Shown piece after piece: positions 6,293 to 11,664 of a DNA stretch of 14,500 nucleotides. The stretch is from positions 1 through 14,500 of the forward strand of contig NZ_ALCA01000035.1 in the NCBI RefSeq assembly GCF_000278725.1, given 5' to 3'. The position numbers and the translations under genes are program-made. Source of the DNA: Actinomyces sp. ICM47 (GTDB lineage Bacteria; Actinomycetota; Actinomycetes; Actinomycetales; Actinomycetaceae). Under the pieces are notes generated by a model. That model was not told where the DNA came from. It made no database searches and saw only the letters and a list, made by a program, of their open reading frames with translations. The first letter of the stretch is position 1. Each line of letters starts with the position of its first letter.

Positions 6293-6322
6293 AGGCCCCG
6301 CGTCCCTTCGGACGCGGGGCCT
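6293..6322 (+). terminator. 13-bp GC hairpin after the sugar transporter (copy 1 of 3)
   Basis: AGGCCCCGCGTCC (6293-6305) pairs perfectly with GGACGCGGGGCCT (6310-6322) around a CTTC loop. It starts 21 bases after the transporter stop codon. No U-tail follows, as is common for actinobacterial terminator-like hairpins. It is also the first of three near-identical palindromes, so it may be a REP-type element serving as terminator. Confidence 0.6.
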
Positions 6323-6440
6323 CCAGCATCAAGTCGGCCATCAACTCAGTGGCCACCCCGCGTCCCTTCGGACGCGGGGCCCTCACGGAGCTGGCGTGCG
6401 AGCTGGTCAAGGGCCTCCCCGCGTTCCTACGGACGCGGGG
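6293..6440. repeat. Three tandem palindromic units, about 60-bp period
   Basis: The core CCCCGCGT...ACGCGGGG occurs at 6296-6319, 6356-6379 and 6417-6440. Copies 1 and 2 are identical over 26 bases (from CCCCGCG to GGGGCC), while copy 3 has two changes in the loop-side bases. Stems are 13, 10 and about 10 bp (the last with one wobble). The DNA between copies (about 35 bp) is unrelated. A degenerate half, GACGCGGAGCC, follows at 6477-6487. Repeat-palindrome spacing resembles REP/BIME clusters. Confidence 0.75.
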
Positions 6441-6471
6441 CCTGCTTTACCGGCCGACGAGACCCGTTTTC

Positions 6472-6578
6472 CCGCCGACGCGGAGCCTGCCCGCCCGCGA
6501 GATCGCCACACGCGAGCCTTCGGCTCGGAGTGGTCGATCTCGAAGCCCGGCCAGGCCCTGCAGGCCCCGCGTCGGCGG
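6472..6578. repeat. 107-nt three-tier imperfect palindrome
   Basis: The outer arms 6472-6489 and 6561-6578 pair over 18 positions with one mismatch. Inside, CGAGATCGCCAC (6498-6509) pairs with 6530-6542, with T6534 bulged. Innermost, CGAGCC (6513-6518) pairs with GGCTCG (6522-6527) around TTC. The outer right arm repeats the CAGGCCCCGCGTC motif of the tandem hairpins next door. It has no coding content. It could be a structured RNA, a miniature inverted-repeat element, or a REP derivative. Confidence 0.55.
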
Positions 6579-6611
6579 CAACCTCCGGTACGCCCACAGC
6601 CCAAACCTCGC

Positions 6612-6631
6612 GTGGCGTACACACACGCCAC
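6612..6631. promoter_or_regulatory. Operator-like inverted repeat before the NmrA-type reductase
   Basis: GTGGCGT (6612-6618) and ACGCCAC (6625-6631) are perfect inverted half-sites around ACACAC. A TAGCAC hexamer (6640-6645) that could act as -10 lies between this and the ATG at 6655, placing the repeat in the -35 region, where a repressor or activator could act. No regulator gene is adjacent. Confidence 0.4.
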
Positions 6632-6654
6632 AACGCCGGTAGCACACTGGTCAC

Positions 6655-7563
6655 ATGACTGACGCTCCCGCTCCCACAGCCCGCACGAACGAGCCAGCCC
6701 AGGCCTCGTTCCTCCCGCCCCTCGCGATCACCGGCGCATCCGGAAACGTCGGCGGTGTGGTCGCCCGACTCCTATCCGAGCGCGGCCTACCCCTACGCCT
6801 GCTCGCGAACACGCCGTCGCGCGCGCCCAAGCTGCCGGGCGCGCGCACCGTCCAGTGCTCGTATGAGGACACCCCGGCCTCGCGCGAGGCCCTTACGGGC
6901 GTTGACGTCCTCTTCATGGTGTCCGCACCCGAGAGCGAGGACCGCCTGGACAAGCACATCGCGTTCGTCGACGCAGCGGCGGCTTCCGGGGTGCGCCACA
7001 TCGTGTACTTGTCGTTTATGAACGCGGCTCCCGATGCAACGTTCACGCTGGCGCGCACACACTTCCACACGGAGGAGCGCATCAAGGCGTCCGGCATGAC
7101 GTACACGTTCTTGCGCGATAACTTCTACGCGGACTTTTTCGTGGCGCTGCCCGACGAAGAGGGCCGCATCCTCGGGCCCGCAGGCGACGGGCGAGTCGGC
7201 GTGGTCGCGCGCGAGGACGCGGGGCGCGTGGCCGCCGAGGTCCTCGCCGACCCGGGAAGCTTCGAGAATCAGACCCTTGACGTGACGGGTCCCGAGGCCT
7301 TGACCCTCGACGAGATCACGCAGATCCTCACCCGCGTGTGGGGTCGCCCCGTCACCTACGTGCGCGAAACCATCGAGGAGGCGTACGAGTCCCGCAAGAA
7401 GTGGCCGGCCGCCCAGTGGCAGTACGACTCGTGGGTGTCGACCTACACGTCGATCGCGCGCGGCGAGATGGACGTCGTCTCCACGACCGTGCGCGACGTG
7501 ACGGGCCGCGACCCGCTCACCTTCGAGGAGGTCGCCCGGGCGGCGCTCGCGTCGGGTCGCTGA
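6655..7563 (+). CDS. NmrA/QOR2-type atypical SDR, NAD(P)-dependent reductase
   Basis: This 302-residue cytosolic protein has an N-terminal Rossmann fold. The nucleotide-binding glycine motif ITGASGNVGG lies at 25-34, after a roughly 20-residue Ala/Pro-rich extension. Strand 2 (LRLLANTPSRAPKL) gives the NADP-preferring Asn-x-x-Ser/Arg type seen in NmrA-like proteins. VDVLFMVSAP at 83-92 and GVRHIVYLSFMNAAPD at 112-127 follow the NAD(P)H:quinone oxidoreductase 2 / triphenylmethane reductase pattern, as does the TEERIKASGMTYTFLRDNFYADF block at 139-161. No Tyr-x-x-x-Lys catalytic pair is seen, as expected for this atypical branch. Length is near the family norm (about 285) plus the extension. 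No ribosome site precedes the ATG. It appears monocistronic and ends at a hairpin. Substrate (quinone, dye or redox sensing) is unknown. Confidence 0.88.
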   Translation: MTDAPAPTARTNEPAQASFLPPLAITGASGNVGGVVARLLSERGLPLRLLANTPSRAPKLPGARTVQCSYEDTPASREALTGVDVLFMVSAPESEDRLDKHIAFVDAAAASGVRHIVYLSFMNAAPDATFTLARTHFHTEERIKASGMTYTFLRDNFYADFFVALPDEEGRILGPAGDGRVGVVAREDAGRVAAEVLADPGSFENQTLDVTGPEALTLDEITQILTRVWGRPVTYVRETIEEAYESRKKWPAAQWQYDSWVSTYTSIARGEMDVVSTTVRDVTGRDPLTFEEVARAALASGR

Positions 7564-7588
7564 CTGCCGCGGTTGTGGCTGACTGGGT

Positions 7589-7624
7589 CCCGGCCTCGCT
7601 TCTTTTTTCAGGGACGAGGCCGGG
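7589..7624 (+). terminator. Terminator-like hairpin after the NmrA-type reductase
   Basis: CCCGGCCTCG (7589-7598) pairs perfectly with CGAGGCCGGG (7615-7624) around a 16-nt loop that contains a run of six T. It begins 26 bases after the reductase stop. The T-run is in the loop rather than after the stem. It shares the CGAGGCC core with hairpins at 727-746 and 13306-13343. Confidence 0.6.
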
Positions 7625-7705
7625 GTTGCATCATGTGAGCGCCACCCCACAAGACGATGCGCGGTCCCCTCACACACTCATGCCTGCTCACCCCTTCACC
7701 CATAC

Positions 7706-7735
7706 TTGCGTCCCCGATCACACGCCTGCTAGCGT
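7706..7735 (+). promoter_or_regulatory. Candidate promoter of the SAV_915-like gene
   Basis: TTGCGT (7706-7711) and TAGCGT (7730-7735) fit -35 and TANNNT -10 elements with an 18-bp spacer. The -10 ends six bases before the ATG at 7742 and no ribosome site is present, so the transcript would start at or next to the start codon (leaderless). Confidence 0.4.
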
Positions 7736-7741
7736 CATGTC

Positions 7742-8053
7742 ATGGAACACATGTCTATCAATACGCATCCAGAGATCGTGCCTCCAGTCCTGTATGTGCC
7801 GGTCGATGAGCGAGCCGATGGAGAGCTCGGTTTTTCACTTGCCCACATGTTCGATCAAACGACGGTACTTTTGGCATACACATCTCTTGACCGACTGCTT
7901 GACGGAATGGGTGACGACCAAGGCTGGGCTCTTATCGAAATATCGATCTTGAGGCACGACCAAGAAAGCAATGATGACCGCCGATTCAACGTCGAATACC
8001 CCTCACGAAGATCAATACTCACCCCTTTCCGCGGACCAACGAGCACGTCGTGA
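7742..8053 (+). CDS. SAV_915-like small protein
   Basis: This is a 103-residue soluble protein. After MEHMSINTHPEIVPP comes LYVPVDERADGELGFSLAHM, then TVLLAYTSLDRLLDGMGDDQGWALIEI, and it ends near NVEYPSRR. This order (an opening strand with VPV, a central LAYTS-L-RL block, then a W-x-L strand) resembles SAV_915/SseB-like proteins of actinobacteria, which are small and functionally uncharacterised. I judge this by pattern only. The start codon follows a possible leaderless promoter; an alternative ATG five bases upstream is out of frame. The last 83 bases overlap the next gene in another frame, unusually long, so the true C-terminus may be shorter and a small indel near the end is possible. 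Base composition is visibly less GC-rich than the flanking operons. Confidence 0.6.
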   Translation: MEHMSINTHPEIVPPVLYVPVDERADGELGFSLAHMFDQTTVLLAYTSLDRLLDGMGDDQGWALIEISILRHDQESNDDRRFNVEYPSRRSILTPFRGPTSTS

Positions 8054-8818
8054 ATGGATATGGCTAGCCCTCGCCATCAGCGTTAACGCCATTCTCGGCA
8101 TCGGCGCGTACCTGGTCCATTTCCGATACCCTCTCCCACGTCTCGAACTGCTCTTCGCTTGGTATCCCCTGTTCCTTGCCGCATCATTGCCTCAGCTGGC
8201 TGAAGCGAGCGTGCGCCCCTTCATTCACCGCCGTCCCCGCTACGTTAAGGACAGCATCGTCATCAGGGGAAACCATGAGAACATTGCACGCATCATCACC
8301 GGACTTGCGCAATGGCTCCTCGCCGCTGGAACATTCATCGTCGGCTTGATCACCGGGTATCCTCTGCACGCAGCCATCTGCGCATTCTTCGTCGGGTTGT
8401 GGGCATACGTCGAAGGCACTCATCAACCGCTGGGGGACCTCTCCATCGCACTGCGCGACAGACAGACAATTACCCTGACACCCAAGGGCATTTACCTGCA
8501 TTTCCCACCCCCTTATCCTGTGATAGTCCAGGCTGGCAAACCGAGGTTTCCTTCGCATGGGGGGACGGCGTCTACATCGATTGCATCATCGGATCCGACC
8601 TCTATCTGCTCGGCGAGAAGATAGCCCCTGACTCTTCGATCATCTGCTCCCGGCACCTCGGCATCCCCTTCACCGGCCTCAACGCCCTCATGCGACACTT
8701 CAACGATCACCCCGAGGACCGTCCACTCCTGGCCACACCGGAAGGCGTCGACCTCGTCAACGAGATTCTCGCCGAGGCCCGCGCAGCGCTCACAAACTCG
8801 CACAGGAGTCGCGCATGA
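7971..8818 (+). pseudogene. Multi-pass membrane protein of unknown function, broken by a 1-nt frameshift near 8528
   Basis: The first frame (from 7971) gives a polar N-terminus, then hydrophobic segments at about residues 29-49 (WIWLALAISVNAILG), 60-78, 105-122 and 124-140, then a soluble strand region TITLTPKGIYLHFPPPYPVIV. It then degenerates into Ser/Thr/Ile junk and stops at 8624. The natural continuation (PGWQTEVSFAWGDGVYID, then LATPEGVDLVNEILAEARAAL) lies in the -1 frame and ends at 8818. Restoring one C in GTCCAGG (8526-8532) would join them as VIVPGW and give about 282 residues. The second part has no start of its own near its beginning, yet its stop overlaps the next start as ATGA, so it was a real C-terminus. 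The cause may be a true inactivating deletion or a sequence error. I do not recognise the family. Confidence 0.6.
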
Positions 8819-8964
8819 GCACCAAGAAACGCATCCTCGTGACGCTGATCGTCGCGGTCCTGGCCGTGATCGCCATCTTCCCGATGCTACCCCTCGAATA
8901 CCGCGAGCAAATCATCGCAATTCTCACCCACCCGCTGTACTACCTGGGCTTGAGTGACTGGTAG
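8815..8964 (+). CDS. 49-residue single-span membrane protein
   Basis: I read this short gene by hand: MSTKKR, a hydrophobic helix at residues 7-25 (ILVTLIVAVLAVIAIFPML), then LEYREQIIAILTHPLYYLGLSDW and a TAG stop. The ATG overlaps the stop of the preceding frame as ATGA, and AGGAG sits seven bases upstream, so start and translational coupling are well supported. The positive-inside rule puts the N-terminus in the cytosol and the amphipathic C-terminus outside. It has no family I recognise. Its coupling suggests it works with, or is dosed to, the preceding membrane protein; if that protein is disabled by the frameshift, coupling would also be lost. Confidence 0.65.
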   Translation: MSTKKRILVTLIVAVLAVIAIFPMLPLEYREQIIAILTHPLYYLGLSDW

Positions 8965-9004
8965 GACGAGGCCTCAGCATTCCGATATCGCACGCCAACG
9001 TAAA

Positions 9005-9034
9005 GGTGGGGGCTCCCAAACGGGAGCCCCCACC
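9005..9034. terminator. Strong bidirectional terminator between convergent operons
   Basis: GGTGGGGGCTCCC (9005-9017) and GGGAGCCCCCACC (9022-9034) form a perfect 13-bp stem with an AAAC tetraloop. On the minus strand the stem is followed by TTTA, the best tail in the window. It lies 23 bases past the isomerase stop on one side and 40 bases past the 49-residue gene on the other. Confidence 0.85.
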
Positions 9035-9056
9035 CATCTACAGCAGCATCACAACC

Positions 9057-9620
9057 TCAGTACGCCAGCCCCTTCGGCTGCTCCGCCAGAACGGCGCTGC
9101 CCGGGTCGACGACCTCGAAGCCGTTGGCCTTGTAGGCCTCGTAGTCGAAGTTCTCGCACTCGTCGTACCCGATGCGGTGGTACTCGTAGAAGCCGTCCCA
9201 GGCCTCGTACCCAGACCCGAGGGAGGACTCGAGGAACGCGTCCGCCATGGCCATCGCGGTGCGCGGGGCGACGTAGAAGGCACCCATGGCGAGCAGGTTC
9301 GCGTTGTTGGCGGCGGCGCAGCGACGCGCGGCGGGCACGGACTCGCAGACGGCGGCGTGCACGTGGGGGCACTTGGAGGCGGCGATGTGGATGCCCATGC
9401 CGGTGCCGCAGAACGCGAGGGCGCGTTCGAACTTTCCTTCGGCGATCTGCGCGCCGAGCGCGAAGCCGACGCGGTGGTACATGGGGGCGCTCTCGGCGTC
9501 GGGCGTCAGGTCGGTGACGGTCCACCCGCGCTCCTCAAGGTGGGCTTTGACGGCTTCTTTGAGGGGGTGCCCGGCAAAGTCGGCACCGACGACGACGTGC
9601 TTGTCTTTAACTGTCAGCAT
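9057..9620 (-). CDS. LacA/LacB/RpiB family sugar-phosphate isomerase
   Basis: This 187-residue cytosolic aldose-ketose isomerase of sugar phosphates is the last gene of the sugar ABC operon. Seen: VVVGADFAGHPLKEAV at 9-24 (phosphate and ring-opening loop), FCGTGMGIHIAASK at 70-83 with Cys71 in the position of the catalytic base of the E. coli-type RpiB, and RRCAAANNANLLAMG at 99-113. The usual Asp-His of RpiB (GSDHAG) is Asp-Phe here, so the ring-opening histidine is missing at that place. It has a roughly 40-residue C-terminal extension (YEYHRIGYDECENFDYEAY) beyond the usual 145-150. That points away from plain ribose-5-phosphate isomerase and towards a relative acting on another sugar phosphate, such as a tetrose or hexose. 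AAAGGA precedes the ATG by seven bases. The start overlaps the permease stop by 14 bases. Confidence 0.88.
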   Translation of the reverse strand: MLTVKDKHVVVGADFAGHPLKEAVKAHLEERGWTVTDLTPDAESAPMYHRVGFALGAQIAEGKFERALAFCGTGMGIHIAASKCPHVHAAVCESVPAARRCAAANNANLLAMGAFYVAPRTAMAMADAFLESSLGSGYEAWDGFYEYHRIGYDECENFDYEAYKANGFEVVDPGSAVLAEQPKGLAY

Positions 9621-10653
9621 GGGAGCGTCCTTTCAAGAGTTTGCGCAGGGAGGGGAAGGAGAAGAGGCCCTCGTTCATGCAGATGACGAGCAGGAGCACG
9701 CCACCCCAGATGAGGGGCCGGTAGAAGTTGGAGATGTTGGGGAACATGTTCAGGCCCGAGGAGAGGACCTGGAGCATGAGGATGGACAGGAGGACGCCGC
9801 TCAGTCGCCCGGAGCCGCCGTTGGGGTTGACGCCGCCGAGGACGACGATGAGGACGGTGAGCAGCGTGTAGGAGGTGCCGTAGTCGGCCTTCGCGGAGTT
9901 GTAATTCGCGAGCATGACGACACCCGCCATGGCCGCCATGACGCCGGAGAGCACGTAGGTGCGGATCAGGAGGCTGTTGACTTTCAGGCCGGAGAAGCGC
10001 GCCGCGGTGTCGTTCGTGCCGAGCATGAGGATGGTGCGTCCGAAGCTGGTGCACGCGACGATGAAACCGGCGACGGCCGCGCACACGAGGAACACAACGA
10101 GGGGGATTGGCACGAGGCCTACCACCTTCGCGGTGAACACGGTGCTGAACGCTGGGGGCAGGCCGGAGACGGGTTTGCCTTCGGTGAGGACCAGGGCGAC
10201 GCCGCCGAAGAGTTCGAGGGTGCCGAGGGTGGCGAGGATTGGTGGGATCTTGAGGATCGCGACGAGGATGCCGTTGATGAGGCCGCATACGACGCCGACG
10301 ACCAGGGCGACGCCGAGCGCGATGAGGACGGCCATTCCCATGGACGAGGCCGTGGCTGGTCCTGTGAGTGTGGCGCGCAGGGTGAGGGCGGCGCAGATGC
10401 CGGTGACGTTGGCGATGGCGACGACGGACAGGTCGATGCCGGCGGTGAACATGGTGAACATGACGCCCAGGCTCATGAGGCCGAATTCGGGGAATTGGAC
10501 GGCCATGGATTGCCAGGTGCGTACGGCGAAGAAGGGGCCGGGGCGCACGGCGGCGAAGAAGATGAGCAGGAGCAGGAAGACGATGACGAGGCGCGCCATG
10601 TAGCTGTCTTTTTTGAGGAAAGCGAGGCGCGGGGAGGCGAGTAGCGTTGACAT
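9607..10653 (-). CDS. RbsC-like sugar ABC transporter permease (second)
   Basis: This 348-residue inner-membrane subunit (branched-chain/ribose permease fold) should form the channel together with the neighbouring permease. It is strongly hydrophobic throughout, with about ten helices. The family motif AGIDLSVVAIANVTG lies at 71-85 (usually GGIDLSVGS; the final Gly-Ser is replaced by Val-Ala). The coupling loop SFGRTILMLGTNDTAARFSGLKVN at 203-226 contacts the ATPase in homologues, and GGVNPNGGSGRLSG lies at 273-286. The start has a perfect AGGAGG six bases upstream. It begins nine bases after the first permease stops and overlaps the isomerase by 14 bases, so translation is probably coupled. 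Substrate is not deducible. Confidence 0.92.
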   Translation of the reverse strand: MSTLLASPRLAFLKKDSYMARLVIVFLLLLIFFAAVRPGPFFAVRTWQSMAVQFPEFGLMSLGVMFTMFTAGIDLSVVAIANVTGICAALTLRATLTGPATASSMGMAVLIALGVALVVGVVCGLINGILVAILKIPPILATLGTLELFGGVALVLTEGKPVSGLPPAFSTVFTAKVVGLVPIPLVVFLVCAAVAGFIVACTSFGRTILMLGTNDTAARFSGLKVNSLLIRTYVLSGVMAAMAGVVMLANYNSAKADYGTSYTLLTVLIVVLGGVNPNGGSGRLSGVLLSILMLQVLSSGLNMFPNISNFYRPLIWGGVLLLVICMNEGLFSFPSLRKLLKGRSHADS

Positions 10654-10662
10654 GTGGTCCTC

Positions 10663-11664
10663 CTATGCTGCGTTGCGGCGGCCGCGCATGACCTGGAGCG
10701 CGGAGACACCGGTTCCCACGATGATGAGCAGGCCCAGGGCGAAGCCCTGCCAGAACGTCTTGATGCCCATGAGGATCATGGAGTTTTGGACGATGACGAT
10801 GAGGAGTGTGCCGAGCATGACGCCGGTGAGGGAGCCTTTGCCGCCGGTGATGGCGGTGCCGCCCAGGACGACGGCGGCGATGACCATCATTTCCATGCCG
10901 AGCAGGTTGGTGGGGTGCATCTGTCCCATGGCGCAGGTGCGGACCATGCCGGCGAGGGCGGCGATGATGCCGACGATGACGTAGAGCCAGAACTTGGTGG
11001 CACGTACTTTGAATCCGACGCGCGCGGCTGCGCTTTCGTCGCCGCCGATGGCGTAGAGGGATCGTCCGAACATGGTGTAGCGGGTGACGACGAAGGCCAC
11101 AGCGACGACCGCGACGAGGATCAGGAAGGACACGGGCATGGATGATTGCAGGCCGGAGCTTTCGTTGCGGGCGACGAATAGGGAGGACGACCCGAAGGAG
11201 CGCATGGAGGCGGGGATCGTGTTGATCTGCACGGATTTGAGTGCGCCTTGCATGACGCCGTTGAAGACGTTGGCCGTGCCCAGGGTGATGATCAGTGTCG
11301 GCACGGTGAGCCTGGAGGTGAAGAGGCCGTTGAAGGCACCCAGGAGCGCGCCGAGGCCGGCGGCGATCAGGAAGGGCACAATGACCGGGCCGTTCCACCC
11401 GTTATCGACCAGGACCCTCGTGGTCACGTAGACCGCCAGGGAGGCCAGCGCCGGGAAGGACACGTCGATGCCGCCGGAGACGAGGACGAGGTGCGCGGCG
11501 ACGGCGAAGAGGCCGGGGACGACCATCGCGCCGGCCAGGTCGACCAGGTTGTTGGCCGTGAAGAACTGCCCGGAGCGCGCCTGGATGACCAGGCTCAGCG
11601 CTGCGATGACCAGGAAGACCCAGAATTCGTTGGCGTGGAGGACTTTCGTGATGAGTCGGGGCAT
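10663..11664 (-). CDS. RbsC-like sugar ABC transporter permease (first)
   Basis: This 333-residue inner-membrane permease has the ribose/AI-2 type fold. Motifs: VSGGIDVSFPALASL at 62-76, the cytoplasmic coupling loop FGRSLYAIGGDESAAARVGFKV at 199-220, and VVLGGTAITGGKGSLTG at 265-281. All match the family more closely than the second permease does, so the pair looks like a heterodimer rather than a recent duplication. The ATG overlaps the ATPase stop as TAATG, with a GGGGGAGAG ribosome site upstream inside the ATPase gene. This is a sign of tight translational coupling and equal dosage. Confidence 0.93.
   Translation of the reverse strand: MPRLITKVLHANEFWVFLVIAALSLVIQARSGQFFTANNLVDLAGAMVVPGLFAVAAHLVLVSGGIDVSFPALASLAVYVTTRVLVDNGWNGPVIVPFLIAAGLGALLGAFNGLFTSRLTVPTLIITLGTANVFNGVMQGALKSVQINTIPASMRSFGSSSLFVARNESSGLQSSMPVSFLILVAVVAVAFVVTRYTMFGRSLYAIGGDESAAARVGFKVRATKFWLYVIVGIIAALAGMVRTCAMGQMHPTNLLGMEMMVIAAVVLGGTAITGGKGSLTGVMLGTLLIVIVQNSMILMGIKTFWQGFALGLLIIVGTGVSALQVMRGRRNAA

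Larger units (their letters stand above)
6273..6654. other. 382-bp non-coding palindrome-rich stretch
   Basis: There is no credible gene between the sugar transporter and the NmrA-type reductase: open frames here simply read through the palindromes (recurring RVPSDAGP-like and APRPKGRG-like strings) and have no ribosome sites. Contents in order: three tandem hairpins, the 107-nt palindrome, a short stretch with nothing obvious (6579-6611), and a promoter-proximal inverted repeat (6612-6631). Confidence 0.6.

Noticed and set aside
6293..6440. CRISPR array: 26-28 bp GC palindromes with about 35-bp spacers
   Set aside because: There are only three copies, and the repeats are full perfect hairpins with a closed CTTC loop that vary in flanks and stem length. 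The first lies at a terminator position, there is no leader, and no cas gene is in the window. REP/terminator explains it better.
8506..8535. Programmed -1 ribosomal frameshift in the membrane protein gene
   Set aside because: There is no X-XXY-YYZ slippery heptamer with a following stem, and the best repair is one missing C. A mutation or sequence error is more likely.
9286..10644. Long acidic open frame antisense to the permease and isomerase
   Set aside because: It lies opposite well-recognised genes, and its Glu/Asp/His/Gly-rich composition is the mirror of hydrophobic codons in GC-rich DNA. No ribosome site or domain.
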